Positions 9,644-19,344 of a DNA stretch of 64,000 nt are shown here, piece after piece. Position 1 is the first letter of the stretch, and each line of letters begins with the position of its first letter. Where the stretch lies: positions 868,001 to 932,000 of the forward strand of contig NZ_JAULSA010000001.1 of NCBI RefSeq assembly GCF_030518235.1, given 5' to 3'. The notes under the pieces are model-generated. The model was not told the origin of the DNA. It worked only from the letters and a program-made list of their open reading frames with translations, and made no database searches. The stretch is from Saccharibacillus sp. CPCC 101409. GTDB lineage: Bacteria > Bacillota > Bacilli > Paenibacillales > Paenibacillaceae. The position numbers were made by a program, and so were the translations under genes.

Positions 9644-9670
9644 ATGGGCCGGCTTTTCCCGCCGGCCCAT
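9644..9670. terminator. GC-rich hairpin after the chemoreceptor gene
   Basis: ATGGGCCGGC at 9644-9653 is exactly complementary to GCCGGCCCAT at 9661-9670, starting six bases after the stop codon. There is no T run, so it may be a weak terminator or an RNA-stabilising hairpin. Confidence 0.6.
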
Positions 9671-9769
9671 AGCGGCGGGAATTTGATCCTGTAAAAAAGC
9701 CGACAAGCGGAGAGGAAAATTCAGTGCAGGTACAAACTTTCGAAGAAAGTTACCTCGGAAGCATATGCT

Positions 9770-9845
9770 GATAGTGTTCGCCTTTGAAATCGGGAAGATT
9801 CCACCTATAATCTAATCCTTCTTCCCGATTTCAACACGCGACCGG
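9770..9845 (-). repeat. Interspersed hairpin repeat, copy 1
   Basis: This lies in the 394-bp gene-free stretch 9639-10032. A perfect 15-bp inverted repeat (9784-9798 with 9820-9834) sits inside a ~76-bp segment that recurs, on the other strand, at 34728-34802. Relative to that copy a stem T-A pair has become C-G, so pairing is kept while sequence changes. That is the mark of a selected RNA or DNA stem. Not a recognised riboswitch or terminator (no T run). Confidence 0.75.
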
Positions 9846-9943
9846 AACGAATTTCTCCCGCAGCCCCCGGCTTTTACGAATAGGATTTTCCCGCCGCTAA
9901 ACGGCCGGCCCGACAAGCCGGCCTGTTCGCCGTCCGCACACAT

Positions 9944-9997
9944 TTTACCCAGCGTTTACATTTCTTCTTATCCGGCTTAACATTCCGAAGCTATACT
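9944..9997 (+). promoter_or_regulatory. PhoP box and promoter of pstB-phoU
   Basis: Four hexamers at exact 11-bp intervals are visible: TTTACC 9944, TTTACA 9955, TCTTAT 9966 and TTAACA 9977. A TATACT -10 hexamer follows at 9992-9997, nine bases after the last repeat, with no separate -35. This is the layout of PhoP-activated promoters, so pstB-phoU should be induced by phosphate starvation. Confidence 0.85.
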
Positions 9998-10032
9998 GCC
10001 TGGAGGAGAACCGCGAAGGAGACTCAAAAATA

Positions 10033-10788
10033 ATGGAACCCATTATCCGTACCGAAAACCTGGATCTGTACTACGAGCAGTTTCACGCCCTCAAAAGCGT
10101 CAATCTCGATATTCCCGAGAAAGCGGCGACCGCTTTTATCGGACCGTCCGGCTGCGGCAAATCGACGCTGCTCCGCACGCTCAACCGCATGAACGACCAG
10201 ATCGCGGGCACTCGCATCGAAGGGTTGGTCGCGCTCGGCGGAACCGATATTTACGATAAAAACACTGAAGTGGAGTCGCTGCGCAAACGCGTCGGCATGG
10301 TGTTTCAGCAGCCGAATCCTTTTCCGAAGTCCATTTACGAGAACGTGGCTTACGGGCCGCGACTCAAAGGCATCGGCAAAAAAGAAGAACTCGACGCCAT
10401 CGTCGAAGAAAGCTTGAAGCAGGCGGCGCTGTGGGAAGAAGTCAAAGACCTGCTGAAGCGCTCCGCGCTCGGGCTGTCCGGCGGCCAGCAGCAGCGTTTG
10501 TGCATCGCGCGGGCGCTGGCGGTCAAGCCGGACGTGCTGCTGATGGACGAATCCACGTCGGCGCTCGACCCGATCTCGACGGCGAAGATCGAAGAGCTGG
10601 TTCGCGAAATCAAACACCGCTACACGATCGTCATGGTGACGCACAATATGCACCAGGCGGCGCGGGTATCGGACAAAACCGTGTTTTTCCTCAATGGAGA
10701 AGTCATCGAAGCGGCGGAGACGAAAACTTTATTTTCCACGCCGGAAGATTCGCGCACCGAAGATTACATTTCCGGCCGGTTCGGCTAA
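10033..10788 (+). CDS. pstB: Phosphate ABC transporter ATP-binding protein
   Basis: A 251-residue ABC ATPase: Walker [10 protein letters not shown] near residue 36, Q-loop [10 protein letters not shown], signature [15 protein letters not shown] and Walker B VLLMDE. The PNPFPKS sequence after the Q-loop is typical of PstB. It would drive high-affinity phosphate uptake with PstC/PstA and PstS, none of which is encoded in this window, so the membrane subunits must be elsewhere or lost. Start ATG follows AAGGAG; a PhoP box lies directly upstream and phoU follows after 29 bases. Confidence 0.95.
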   Translation: MEPIIRTENLDLYYEQFHALKSVNLDIPEKAATAFIGPSGCGKSTLLRTLNRMNDQIAGTRIEGLVALGGTDIYDKNTEVESLRKRVGMVFQQPNPFPKSIYENVAYGPRLKGIGKKEELDAIVEESLKQAALWEEVKDLLKRSALGLSGGQQQRLCIARALAVKPDVLLMDESTSALDPISTAKIEELVREIKHRYTIVMVTHNMHQAARVSDKTVFFLNGEVIEAAETKTLFSTPEDSRTEDYISGRFG

Positions 10789-10817
10789 TAACGGAAAATA
10801 AAGGAGAGTCGTTTCGC

Positions 10818-11477
10818 ATGGTTCGCAGACACGATTTCGATCAAGGATTAAACCAGCTCCGCGAGCTGCTGATCAAGATGGGGACCCGCATGGACGAGGC
10901 GCTCAGAGAAGCGGTCGAGTCGCTCAAGACGGCCGATATGATCAAAGCCGAAGAAGTCATCCGCCGCGACGGCGAGCTGAACGTGCTGGAAGAGCAGATT
11001 CTCGAACTGGGCTCGCAGCTCATTATCACGCAGCAGCCGGTTGCCAAAGACCTGCGCCGCATTATCGTCGCGTTCAAGATCTCCAGCGATCTGGAGCGGA
11101 TGGGCGACCTGGCCCGCGATATCGCCAAAGTCACCGTGCGCCTGGACGGACAGAATCCGGTCAAGCCGCTGGTCGATATTCCGCAGATGGCCGAACTGGC
11201 TTCCACCATGATCTCGGAATCGATTCGTTCGTACATGGACGAGAATACCGATCTGGCTTACAAAATGGCCAAAGACGACGACGAGATCGACGGCCTGTAC
11301 GGTTCCATGCTGCGCGAGCTGTATTCGCTGCTGCTGGAGAACCCGGAAGACGCGCCGCAGATGATGCTGCTGCAAATGGTCGGCCGCTATATCGAACGGA
11401 TCGGCGACCACGCGACCAACATCGGCGAGAACGTCGTCTTCCTCGTAACCGGCCGCCGTCCCGATCTGAATTCCTGA
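10818..11477 (+). CDS. phoU: Phosphate transport regulator PhoU
   Basis: A 219-residue all-helical protein with the two PhoU three-helix repeats, seen for example in SDLERMGDLARDIAKV near residue 95 and GRYIERIGDHATNIGENV near the C-terminus, both carrying the metal-binding E/D pattern. It links Pst transport to PhoR, lowering kinase activity when phosphate is plentiful. The frame is open far upstream inside pstB, but ATG 10818, after AAAGGAGAG, is clearly the start. It shares the PhoP-controlled transcript with pstB. Confidence 0.95.
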   Translation: MVRRHDFDQGLNQLRELLIKMGTRMDEALREAVESLKTADMIKAEEVIRRDGELNVLEEQILELGSQLIITQQPVAKDLRRIIVAFKISSDLERMGDLARDIAKVTVRLDGQNPVKPLVDIPQMAELASTMISESIRSYMDENTDLAYKMAKDDDEIDGLYGSMLRELYSLLLENPEDAPQMMLLQMVGRYIERIGDHATNIGENVVFLVTGRRPDLNS

Positions 11478-11711
11478 GCCCGGCAAACAGCCGATACGCG
11501 CCGGAGCCGCTTCGCCGTCCGCTCCGATTGTAAGCTTTACCGGCTCGACCCGCTTCGCTTTCGGCCTTTTCCGGCCGGACGGCAGCGGGTTTTCGTCGTT
11601 TAAAGAAGCGGAGCCCGGCGAGCGTTTGCGCACGCCTCCTAAATGGGTAAATAGAAAACATGACCGACAGGGGCGCGAAGTCCCTATTCCCGTAAGGAAG
11701 GAACGGATCGC

Positions 11712-12761
11712 ATGACCAAGCAGCCGATGATTCATGCCAGGCAGGACCGGGAGGGAGAAGAAACCGAGGATCGCCGGTGGGCGTGGTACGACTTTGCGAA
11801 TTACGCCGAAGCGAAAGAACAGCCGGACTTCGACGGGGACGGCGATATCGCCAAATGGCTGGGAGACATTACGGCCCGCACCCGCAACCGGACGCTGGCG
11901 ATTGCCCGGCATAACGCCGAAAGCGTGCTGAACGGCACGCTGGCGCTCGATATGGCTCCGGACAAGCGCGACAACACGCTGCTGCTGCATTATTTCGTTT
12001 CGCGGGACAAGCTGATCCTGATCGGCGGAACCGATATCGTGCTGACGCGCACCGACCGGGGCGGGCTGCAGGGCGCGATGCTGGACTGCCGCTCGCCGAT
12101 CGACGCCCTGCTGGTGCTGCTGAGCGAGATTCTTGAATTTTTCTTCGTCCAGTCCGATTCGTTCGAGCAGAATCTGCACGCGCTGGAAGAAGAGATGCGC
12201 ACGCGCAACGACCGTTTCGTATTGAAGAAAACGATCGACCTGCGCAACGACCTGACGTACTGGAACGCGCAGATCATTCCGATCAAAGAAATGCACTTCT
12301 CCGCCGAAGAAACGTTCCGCGAGGACGTGGAAGACTCGGAGTGCATGCATATTCTCGAACTTCGGCTCAAACGGATCGACATGCTGCAAAAAGAATACGA
12401 CGACGAGATCGATTCGCTGCTGCGGGTGGACGAGAATATTACGAATTACCGCTCGAACGATATCATGAAGGCGCTGACCGTGTATACCGTGCTGCTGACG
12501 CCGACGACCGCGCTCGGCGCGATCTGGGGCATGAACTTCAAGTATATGCCCGAACTCGACTGGCCGCTCGGTTACGTGTTTTCGCTGGCCCTGATTCTGG
12601 CTACGACGGGCGCGACCTACTGGTGGCTGAAGCGGCGGGGGCTGACCAGCGATATCCTCAACATGAATATGCGGTCCGGCGGCCGGCCTGAGCCGAACAA
12701 GCAGCAGGGGCGCGATAAAGCGGAAAGCACCGGCGCGGCGCAGGACAATTTTAAAGGGTAG
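11712..12761 (+). CDS. CorA-family divalent cation transporter
   Basis: A 349-residue protein with a large N-terminal cytoplasmic domain and two C-terminal membrane helices (about 282-302 and 308-328). The CorA selectivity signature GMN occurs as IWGMNFKYMPEL between helix 1 and the loop. The family forms pentameric magnesium or cobalt channels; magnesium is the default expectation. The start follows AAGGAAGG. A magnesium riboswitch was looked for upstream (11478-11711) and not recognised. A terminator follows at 12836. It sits between phoU and polA without obvious functional connection. Confidence 0.88.
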   Translation: MTKQPMIHARQDREGEETEDRRWAWYDFANYAEAKEQPDFDGDGDIAKWLGDITARTRNRTLAIARHNAESVLNGTLALDMAPDKRDNTLLLHYFVSRDKLILIGGTDIVLTRTDRGGLQGAMLDCRSPIDALLVLLSEILEFFFVQSDSFEQNLHALEEEMRTRNDRFVLKKTIDLRNDLTYWNAQIIPIKEMHFSAEETFREDVEDSECMHILELRLKRIDMLQKEYDDEIDSLLRVDENITNYRSNDIMKALTVYTVLLTPTTALGAIWGMNFKYMPELDWPLGYVFSLALILATTGATYWWLKRRGLTSDILNMNMRSGGRPEPNKQQGRDKAESTGAAQDNFKG

Positions 12762-12835
12762 AGGCGGCGGCCGCCGAAGCGGCAAAGCCGTTTGAACGGG
12801 CATGACGGTCCCGGTACGGACCGGGGGCTTTTCGG

Positions 12836-12868
12836 GCCGGATTCCGCTCAAGCGGGGTTCGGCTTTTT
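12836..12868 (+). terminator. Terminator after corA
   Basis: GCCGGATTCCGC can pair with GCGGGGTTCGGC around a TCAA loop, followed by five T residues. Confidence 0.7.
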
Positions 12869-12956
12869 CGGCGTTTGATGGTATCATAGAGAAACGAAGA
12901 AGTTCGAAGAGCGAGCTGTTTGGAGAAGCAAGATTTCACCCACGCGGAGGTTGTTT

Positions 12957-15653
12957 ATGGATAAATTGATGATGCTCGACGGCAATAACCTGATTTACCG
13001 GGCTTTTTACGGGATTACAAGTCCCCTGCAAACGACGGACGGACGGCCGACCAACGCGGTATACGGATTTATGCTGATGCTGCTGCGCCTGCTGCAGGAC
13101 GAGAAGCCGACGCATGTGCTGGTCGCGTTCGACGCGGGCAAGGTCACGTTCCGCCACGAAACGTACGGCGAATACAAAGCGGGCCGGCAGAAGACGCCGC
13201 CGGAGCTGACGACGCAGTTTCCGCTGCTCAAAGAACTGATCGAAGCGCTCGGCATCAAGCAGTTCGAACTGGCGAATTACGAAGCGGACGATATTCTCGG
13301 CACGCTGGCGAAGCAGGCGGACGAGGCGAAGAGAAACGCCGTGATCGTCAGCGGCGACCAGGACGTGCTCCAGCTTGCTTCCGAGCATGTGACGATCAAT
13401 CTGATCAAAGGCAAAGGCGTGGGCGATGTGCTGCCGCACGGGCCGGAGCAGATTATGGAACGTTACGGGCTGACCCCGGCGCAGATTATCGACCTCAAAG
13501 GACTGATGGGCGATTCGTCCGACAATATTCCGGGCGTGCCGGGCGTCGGCGAGAAAACGGCGCTCAAGCTGCTGCACGAATACGGCAGCGTCGAGAACCT
13601 GCTGGACAATACGGATCAGCTCAAAGGCAAACTCAAAGAGCGCGTGGAAGAAAACAAAGACAGCGCCGAATTGAGCAAAAAATTGGCGACTATATTCCGC
13701 GACGTGCCGCTGCCGCTGGAATGGGACGACCTGGCTTACGCAGGAGCGGACCGGAATGCGGCGCTGCCGGTGCTGCGCGAGCTGCAGTTCACTTCGCTGA
13801 TCGAGAAGATTCCCTACGCGAGCGGCGGAGAAGGCGGAGCGGACGAAGACGAAGATCCGTTTGCGCCGTTCGAGCCCGAAGAAGACGATCGTCCGGCGCT
13901 CGATGTGCGCATCGCGGACGAAGACGCGCTGGGCGGCGTGGCCGACGCGCTGGCCGGCGTGACCGTGCTCCAGGTGGAGAGCCGCGGCGACAATCCGCAT
14001 CACGCGGAAGTGGCCGGGCTGATGCTCTGCGGCGGCGGGCGCTACGACTTTATCCCGTTCGAACTGCTCAAGTCGCCCAAAGCCGGCCCGATTCTCGACT
14101 GGCTGGAAAACCCTGCCGCGCCCAAGAACGGCTACGACCTGCACCGCGCCGATCTGGCGCTGCACTGGCACGGCATTTCGTTCGCGGGAGCGGCGTTCGA
14201 CGTCCAGCTAGCGGCTTACCTGATCGATCCGACGGAAACGGCGACCACCGTCAGCGGTCTCGCGGCCAAATACGAGCTGCCGGCATTGGCCGAGGACGAA
14301 GAAGTATTCGGGCGCGGCGCGAAGTTCTCCTGGCCGGACGCGGAAACGCTGGGCGCCCACGCGGCGCGCAAAGCCGAAGCGATCGAAGCCATTATTCCGA
14401 AGCAGCGGGAACTGCTGGACAGCTTCGAGATGAATCCGCTGTTCTTCGAGCTGGAGATGCCGCTGTCGCGCATCCTGGCCGATATGGAGAAGCGGGGCAT
14501 CGCCGTCAATCCGGAAGATCTGCAATCGCTGGGCCGGGAATTCGAAGTCGAAATCGACCGGCTGCAGTCGGAGATCTACGCTCACGCCGGGACGGAATTC
14601 AATATCAATTCCACCCGCCAGCTCGGCGAGATCCTGTTCGACAAGCTGGGACTTCCGGCCAAAAAGAAAACCAAAACCGGGTACTCCACCGACGCCAAAG
14701 TGCTGGAAGAGCTTGCGCCGCGGCACGAAATCGTACGCATTATTTTGCAGTACCGCCAGCTGGCGAAGCTGCAATCGACTTATATCGAAGGACTGCTCAA
14801 GGAAATCCGCCCGGAAACGGGCAAAGTGCATACGTATTACCGCCAGGCGCTGACCGCCACCGGGCGGCTGAGCAGCCAGTACCCGAATTTGCAGAATATC
14901 CCGATCCGGCTGGAAGAAGGGCGCAAGATCCGCAAAGCGTTCGTGCCGTCGCAGCCGGGCTGGACGATCCTGGCCGCCGACTATTCGCAGATCGAGCTGC
15001 GGGTGCTGGCGCATATTTCCGACGACGCGGGACTCAAAGATGCGTTCCTGCACGATATGGATATTCATACGAAAACGGCGATGGACGTATTCGGCGTAAG
15101 CAAAGAGCAGGTGGACAGCAATATGCGCCGCTCGGCGAAAGCCGTCAATTTCGGAATCGTATACGGGATCAGCGACTACGGACTGTCGCAGAATCTCGGG
15201 ATTCCCAGAGCGCAGGCGGCCGATTTTATCGAACAGTATTTTGCCGTATTCAAAGGCGTGCAGCAGTATATGCACGATATCGTCGAGCAGGCGCAAAAAG
15301 ACGGTTACGTCAAAACGATGCTGGAACGCCGGCGCTATCTGCCGGAGATTCACGCCAAAAACTTCGCGCAGCGTTCGTTCGCCGAGCGCACGGCGATGAA
15401 TACGCCGATCCAGGGCACGGCCGCCGATATTATCAAGCTGGCCATGGTCCATGTGGAAACCGCGCTCGCCGAGCGCAAGCTCCGGAGCCGCATGCTGCTC
15501 CAGGTACATGACGAACTGGTCTTCGAAGTGCCGGAAGACGAGCTGGAACTGATGAAGAAGCTCGTCCCGGAAACGATGGAAAGCGCGCTGAAGCTGTCTG
15601 TGCCGCTCAAAGCGGACGTGAGCTTCGGCGCCAACTGGTACGAAGCGAAGTAA
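12957..15653 (+). CDS. polA: DNA polymerase I
   Basis: An 898-residue polymerase. An N-terminal 5'-3' exonuclease domain (about 1-290) has the NYEADDILGT and GDSSDNIPGVPG motifs. A middle 3'-5' exonuclease-like domain (about 310-500) lacks the catalytic DxE (LQVESRGDN in its place), so it should not proofread, as in Bacillus Pol I. The C-terminal polymerase has motif A DYSQIELRVLAH, motif B RRSAKAVNFGIVYG and motif C QVHDELVFEVP. ATG 12957 sits six bases after GGAGG and is preferred over an in-frame TTG at 12951. It fills Okazaki gaps and repairs DNA; mutM follows after 22 bases. Confidence 0.96.
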   Translation: MDKLMMLDGNNLIYRAFYGITSPLQTTDGRPTNAVYGFMLMLLRLLQDEKPTHVLVAFDAGKVTFRHETYGEYKAGRQKTPPELTTQFPLLKELIEALGIKQFELANYEADDILGTLAKQADEAKRNAVIVSGDQDVLQLASEHVTINLIKGKGVGDVLPHGPEQIMERYGLTPAQIIDLKGLMGDSSDNIPGVPGVGEKTALKLLHEYGSVENLLDNTDQLKGKLKERVEENKDSAELSKKLATIFRDVPLPLEWDDLAYAGADRNAALPVLRELQFTSLIEKIPYASGGEGGADEDEDPFAPFEPEEDDRPALDVRIADEDALGGVADALAGVTVLQVESRGDNPHHAEVAGLMLCGGGRYDFIPFELLKSPKAGPILDWLENPAAPKNGYDLHRADLALHWHGISFAGAAFDVQLAAYLIDPTETATTVSGLAAKYELPALAEDEEVFGRGAKFSWPDAETLGAHAARKAEAIEAIIPKQRELLDSFEMNPLFFELEMPLSRILADMEKRGIAVNPEDLQSLGREFEVEIDRLQSEIYAHAGTEFNINSTRQLGEILFDKLGLPAKKKTKTGYSTDAKVLEELAPRHEIVRIILQYRQLAKLQSTYIEGLLKEIRPETGKVHTYYRQALTATGRLSSQYPNLQNIPIRLEEGRKIRKAFVPSQPGWTILAADYSQIELRVLAHISDDAGLKDAFLHDMDIHTKTAMDVFGVSKEQVDSNMRRSAKAVNFGIVYGISDYGLSQNLGIPRAQAADFIEQYFAVFKGVQQYMHDIVEQAQKDGYVKTMLERRRYLPEIHAKNFAQRSFAERTAMNTPIQGTAADIIKLAMVHVETALAERKLRSRMLLQVHDELVFEVPEDELELMKKLVPETMESALKLSVPLKADVSFGANWYEAK

Positions 15654-15675
15654 ACCAAGAAAGGTTGATTCAAGC

Positions 15676-16524
15676 ATGCCGGAATTACCCGAAGTCGAAA
15701 CCGTCAAACGCACATTGAATAAACTGGTCGCCGGCAAAACGATCGAGCGCGTCACCGTATCGCTGCCGCGGATTGTCCGGCGTCCGGACGATCCGGCGCT
15801 GTTCGCGGCGCTGCTCGAAGGCCATACGATATCCTCGATCGAGCGCAGCGGCAAGTTTCTGCGCTTCAACCTGGACGGCTGGGTGATCGTGTCCCATCTG
15901 CGCATGGAAGGGCGCTACGGCGTATACGACTCGGACGATCCGGTCGAGAAGCATACGCATGTCATTTTCCACTTTACCGACGGCACGGAGCTGCGCTACC
16001 GCGACGTGCGGCAGTTCGGGACGATGGACCTGCTGCCGTCCGGCGAAGAATTCGCGGGCGCGCCGCTGCACAAGCTGGGCCTGGAGCCGCTGGCCGAGAG
16101 CTTTACGCCGGAAGCGCTCGGCGGGAAGCTGGCGGGCAAGAAGACCCGCCTCAAGACCGTGCTGCTCAACCAGGAAGTCGTGGCCGGCATCGGCAATATC
16201 TATGTCGACGAAACGCTGTTTCGCGCCGGGCTGCATCCCGAACGGGCGGCGGGCGGCCTGACGGAAGACGAGCTGCGGCGGCTGCACCGCTGCATCGTCG
16301 ATATTCTGACCGAAGCGGTCGCCGCCGGCGGCTCGTCGGTCAAGTCCTACGTCAACGGACAGGGCGAGTCCGGCTCGTTCCAGGACCAGCACCGCATCTA
16401 CGGGCGCAAAGGGCAGCCGTGCCACAACTGCGGCATGCCGATCGAGCGCATCGTGGTCGGCGGACGCGGCACGCATTACTGTCCGCAGTGCCAGAAGCCC
16501 GGCGAAGGAGGGACGCAGGCATGA
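15676..16524 (+). CDS. mutM: Formamidopyrimidine-DNA glycosylase
   Basis: A 282-residue bifunctional glycosylase/lyase that removes 8-oxoguanine and related lesions. It begins PELPEVETVKR, giving the catalytic Pro after Met removal and the conserved Glu. It has GIGNIYVDE in the helix-two-turn-helix region and ends in a four-cysteine zinc finger, CHNCG...CPQC. It lies just after polA and its stop overlaps the coaE start (ATGA), a repair/coenzyme cluster conserved in Bacillota. Confidence 0.96.
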   Translation: MPELPEVETVKRTLNKLVAGKTIERVTVSLPRIVRRPDDPALFAALLEGHTISSIERSGKFLRFNLDGWVIVSHLRMEGRYGVYDSDDPVEKHTHVIFHFTDGTELRYRDVRQFGTMDLLPSGEEFAGAPLHKLGLEPLAESFTPEALGGKLAGKKTRLKTVLLNQEVVAGIGNIYVDETLFRAGLHPERAAGGLTEDELRRLHRCIVDILTEAVAAGGSSVKSYVNGQGESGSFQDQHRIYGRKGQPCHNCGMPIERIVVGGRGTHYCPQCQKPGEGGTQA

Positions 16525-17114
16525 GAATCGGACTGACCGGCGGCATCGCGACCGGCAAAAGCACGGTGTCGCGGCTGCTGGCCGCGAAAGGCGTGCGGAT
16601 CGTCGACGCCGACGTGATCGCGCGCGATGTGATGAATCCCGGACAGCCGCTGCTCGCCGCCGTCGCCAGGCGCTTCGGACCGGAGTTCCTGCTGCCCGAA
16701 GGCGGATTGGACCGCCGCCGGATGGCGGAGCATATCTTCGGGCGGCCGGAAGAGCGCGAAGCGCTGAACGCGATCGTGCATCCGGCGATCCGCGCCGAGA
16801 TCCGCCGCCAGGTCGAGGCGCATGAAGCCGCCGATCCGCAAGGGATCGTGGCCGCCGATATCCCGCTGCTGTACGAATCGGGGCTTGAAGGGCTGTACGA
16901 GAAAGTGGTCGTCGTCTATGTGCCGCGCGAACTCCAGCTCACCCGTTTGATCCTGCGCGACAAGCTTGCGCCGGAGCAGGCGGAAAGCCGGCTGCATTCG
17001 CAGCTCGATATCGAGGAGAAGAAGCGTCGGGCGGACTTCGTGATCGATAACTCCGGCACGCCCGAAGACACGGAGCGCCAGGTGGACCGGCTGCTGGAGA
17101 GCCTGCGAAGATGA
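16521..17114 (+). CDS. coaE: Dephospho-CoA kinase
   Basis: A 197-residue P-loop kinase that phosphorylates dephospho-CoA in the last step of coenzyme A synthesis. It starts MRIGLTGGIATGKSTVS (Walker A) and has DADVIARD near residue 32 and DIPLLYESGLE near 115, all typical of CoaE. ATG 16521 overlaps the mutM TGA as ATGA and has GGAGGG upstream. The open frame further upstream is inside mutM and is not used. Its own TGA overlaps the ATG of the next gene, so three genes are translationally linked. Confidence 0.95.
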   Translation: MRIGLTGGIATGKSTVSRLLAAKGVRIVDADVIARDVMNPGQPLLAAVARRFGPEFLLPEGGLDRRRMAEHIFGRPEEREALNAIVHPAIRAEIRRQVEAHEAADPQGIVAADIPLLYESGLEGLYEKVVVVYVPRELQLTRLILRDKLAPEQAESRLHSQLDIEEKKRRADFVIDNSGTPEDTERQVDRLLESLRR

Positions 17115-17680
17115 AGATAAGAAACGGACCGAAAAAGCGCTTTGCGCTGCCTTTGTTCGTGCTGGTGCTGATCGTTCTTTTTTTCAACAGCGGCTGGATG
17201 GTCTGGGTATATCCGATCCATTACAAGGAAGAGATTCGCGTGCAGTCGAAATCGTACGATATCGATCCTTTTCTGATCGCTTCCATTATTCGCGTGGAGA
17301 CGAACTTCAAACCGAGCAAAGAATCCCGCGTGGGGGCGCTCGGCGTGATGCAGCTGATGCCGGATACGGCGAGCTGGGCGATCGATACGGGCAAGCTGCC
17401 GCAGGCGACGCCCGAGAATATCAAGCACGAGCCGGACACGAATATCCGCATCGGGACCTGGTATCTGCGCAATTTGTCCGACCAGTTCGGCGGCAACCGG
17501 ATCGCGGTCGTCGCCGCTTACAACGCCGGTCCCGGCAATGTGAGCCGCTGGCTGGCGGACGGAACGTGGGACGGAACGCTGGAAAATGTGCGAAATATTC
17601 CGATCGGCGAGACCCGGCACTATGTACAGCGCGTGGTTTATTATTATAATCAATATACGAAGGTTTACGAAACGTTCTGA
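17111..17680 (+). CDS. Membrane-anchored soluble lytic transglycosylase (SLT) protein
   Basis: A 189-residue protein with an N-terminal membrane anchor or signal segment (about 13-32) and an SLT domain. The catalytic Glu is in [11 protein letters not shown] near residue 62, followed by the family motif [10 protein letters not shown] and later [11 protein letters not shown]. It should cleave peptidoglycan glycan strands on the outer face of the membrane. B. subtilis has a homologous small SLT gene (YjbJ type), but I do not assign a symbol. It overlaps coaE by four bases, so it is co-translated with the repair/CoA cluster. Confidence 0.88.
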   Translation: MKIRNGPKKRFALPLFVLVLIVLFFNSGWMVWVYPIHYKEEIRVQSKSYDIDPFLIASIIRVETNFKPSKESRVGALGVMQLMPDTASWAIDTGKLPQATPENIKHEPDTNIRIGTWYLRNLSDQFGGNRIAVVAAYNAGPGNVSRWLADGTWDGTLENVRNIPIGETRHYVQRVVYYYNQYTKVYETF

Positions 17681-17732
17681 ACCGCCGGTCCGCCCGACAA
17701 AGCGGAGCCGCGGTGGAAAGGAAGTGAAGGAA

Positions 17733-18203
17733 TTGAAATGCCCTTATTGCGATTACAGCGGAACGAGGGTGCTCGATTCGAGGCCGGCCAACGAGAACAA
17801 GTCGATTCGCAGAAGGCGCGAGTGCGAAAGCTGCGGGCGCAGATTCACAACGTTCGAGATGGTGGAGGAAACGCCTCTGATCGTCATCAAAAAGGACGGC
17901 AGCCGCGAGGAATTCAGCCGCGACAAGATTCTGCGCGGCCTGATCCGCGCCTGCGAGAAGCGCCCGGTATCGGTCGAGCAGCTGGAGACGATCGTGTCGC
18001 GCGTCGAGCGTTCGCTGCGCAATACCGCCGTGGCGGAAGTCGAAAGCCGCGGAATCGGCGAGCAGGTCATGCAGGAGCTGTATCCGGTGGACGAAGTCGC
18101 GTACGTGCGCTTCGCTTCCGTGTACAGGCAGTTCAAAGACATCAATATGTTTATGAAAGAGCTCAAGACCCTGCTGTCCAAAGACGGCGAGCTGGGAAAC
18201 TGA
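17733..18203 (+). CDS. nrdR: Transcriptional repressor NrdR
   Basis: A 156-residue regulator of ribonucleotide reductase genes: an N-terminal zinc ribbon (CPYC near the start and CESCGRRF near 31) and an ATP-cone domain starting around [12 protein letters not shown]. The family start is MKCPYC, which fits TTG 17733 with AAAGGA ten bases upstream; a GTG at 17724 would add three residues. It binds dATP/ATP and represses nrd operons, none of which lies in this window. Position near polA-mutM-coaE is conserved in Bacillus. A strong terminator follows. Confidence 0.95.
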   Translation: MKCPYCDYSGTRVLDSRPANENKSIRRRRECESCGRRFTTFEMVEETPLIVIKKDGSREEFSRDKILRGLIRACEKRPVSVEQLETIVSRVERSLRNTAVAEVESRGIGEQVMQELYPVDEVAYVRFASVYRQFKDINMFMKELKTLLSKDGELGN

Positions 18204-18225
18204 GCCCGGCCGCGATCTTGCGCGC

Positions 18226-18259
18226 GCCCGCTTCTCTTAACGGAGAAGCGGGCGTTTTT
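18226..18259 (+). terminator. Terminator after nrdR
   Basis: GCCCGCTTCTC at 18226-18236 pairs with GAGAAGCGGGC at 18243-18253 and is followed by G and five T residues. Confidence 0.9.
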
Positions 18260-18333
18260 CGTTTGCGGGCCGATAAACGGACAAACGGAAAAAACTTGAC
18301 CTTTTTGCGGGATGCGATTTTTTGAAAAAGAGG

Positions 18334-18382
18334 TTTACAGTATTATTGTATTGGTGTACTATTTAAGTATAACACTAGTACA
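18334..18382 (+). promoter_or_regulatory. Promoter and YtrA-type operator of the ABC operon
   Basis: TTTACA at 18334 and TACTAT at 18357 are 17 bases apart. An inverted repeat TGTACTA (18355-18361) and TAGTACA (18376-18382), 14 bases apart, overlaps the -10 and the start region. YtrA-subfamily GntR repressors bind such GTACT-type dyads, so the GntR gene at 20148 probably represses its own operon. Confidence 0.75.
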
Positions 18383-18396
18383 TGGAGGGAACAGCA

Positions 18397-19344
18397 ATGA
18401 CTTTGAAGCAAACGAATCCGCCCGTGCTGAAGCTGAGCGGCGTGACCAAGCGGATCGGGAAGAAAACGATCGTGGACGGCCTGTCGTTCGAAGTGCGCGG
18501 CGGCGAGATCGTCGGGCTGCTCGGCCCCAACGGAGCCGGCAAAACGACGGCGATGCGCATGATGACCGGACTGATCCGCATGAGCGAAGGCGACGTGACC
18601 GTCGCCGGCAGCAGTATCCGCGACCGGTTCAAAGAAGCGATCGCACAAGTCGGCGGCATTATCGAGAACCCGGAATTCTATCCGTATATGAGCGGCTTCG
18701 ACAATCTCAAGCAGGCGGCGCGCATGACTGACTCGGTGACGGATCAGCGGATCGCGGAAGTGATCGGACTGCTGGGGCTGGAGGAAGCGCAGGGAAAGAA
18801 AGTCAAAACGTATTCGCTCGGCATGCGGCAGCGGCTGGGCATCGCGCAGGCGCTGCTGGACCGGCCCAAGCTGCTGATTCTGGACGAGCCGAACAACGGT
18901 CTCGATCCGGCGGGAATCCGCGAAATGCGGGATTACCTCAAGCAGATCGCGCATTCCGAAGGAATCGCGATTCTCGTTTCCAGCCATCTGCTGTCCGAGA
19001 TCGAGCAGATGTGCAGCCGGGTCGTCGTGATCCAGAACGGCCGGCTGGTTACCGAACGCAAGCTCGGCGGCCGGGAAGCGGGCGCGGCGGATCTGCCCGA
19101 GCTGCGGATTCGCGTGGACAAGCCGGAAGAAGCGCGGCGGGCAATCGAAGCGTTGGAGCGGGTGAAACTCGAGCGGGTAAGCGAAGCGGAATCCGAAGTG
19201 ACGTGTCTGGCGGCCGACGCCGACATGGCCGCGCTGATCGACGCGCTGCGGCTCGCCGGCGTAACCGTGTACCGGATCGCCGAGACCAGAAAGTCGCTGG
19301 AAGACGAATTCCTGCAGTGGACGGGAGGCAACCAAATTGCTTAA
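18397..19344 (+). CDS. ABC transporter ATP-binding protein (BcrA/CcmA type)
   Basis: A 315-residue ABC ATPase with Walker A GPNGAGKTTAMR near residue 42, signature YSLGMRQRLGIAQALL and Walker B KLLILDEP, plus a ~90-residue C-terminal extension common in drug and bacitracin-type exporters. ATG 18397 is used because the GGAGGGA ribosome binding site lies between an upstream ATG (18382) and this one. It overlaps the next gene, a permease, by eight bases. First gene of a five-gene operon with a dyad operator at its promoter; the exported substrate is unknown, with cell-wall antibiotics a common inducer for YtrA-type systems. Confidence 0.88.
   Translation: MTLKQTNPPVLKLSGVTKRIGKKTIVDGLSFEVRGGEIVGLLGPNGAGKTTAMRMMTGLIRMSEGDVTVAGSSIRDRFKEAIAQVGGIIENPEFYPYMSGFDNLKQAARMTDSVTDQRIAEVIGLLGLEEAQGKKVKTYSLGMRQRLGIAQALLDRPKLLILDEPNNGLDPAGIREMRDYLKQIAHSEGIAILVSSHLLSEIEQMCSRVVVIQNGRLVTERKLGGREAGAADLPELRIRVDKPEEARRAIEALERVKLERVSEAESEVTCLAADADMAALIDALRLAGVTVYRIAETRKSLEDEFLQWTGGNQIA

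Noticed and set aside
10033-11477. Complete pst operon
   Set aside because: Only pstB and phoU are present; flanking genes are a chemoreceptor and corA, with no remnant of pstS, pstC or pstA.
11478-11711. Magnesium (M-box) riboswitch before corA
   Set aside because: The 234-bp region has GC hairpins but none of the conserved M-box sequence blocks that I could recognise.
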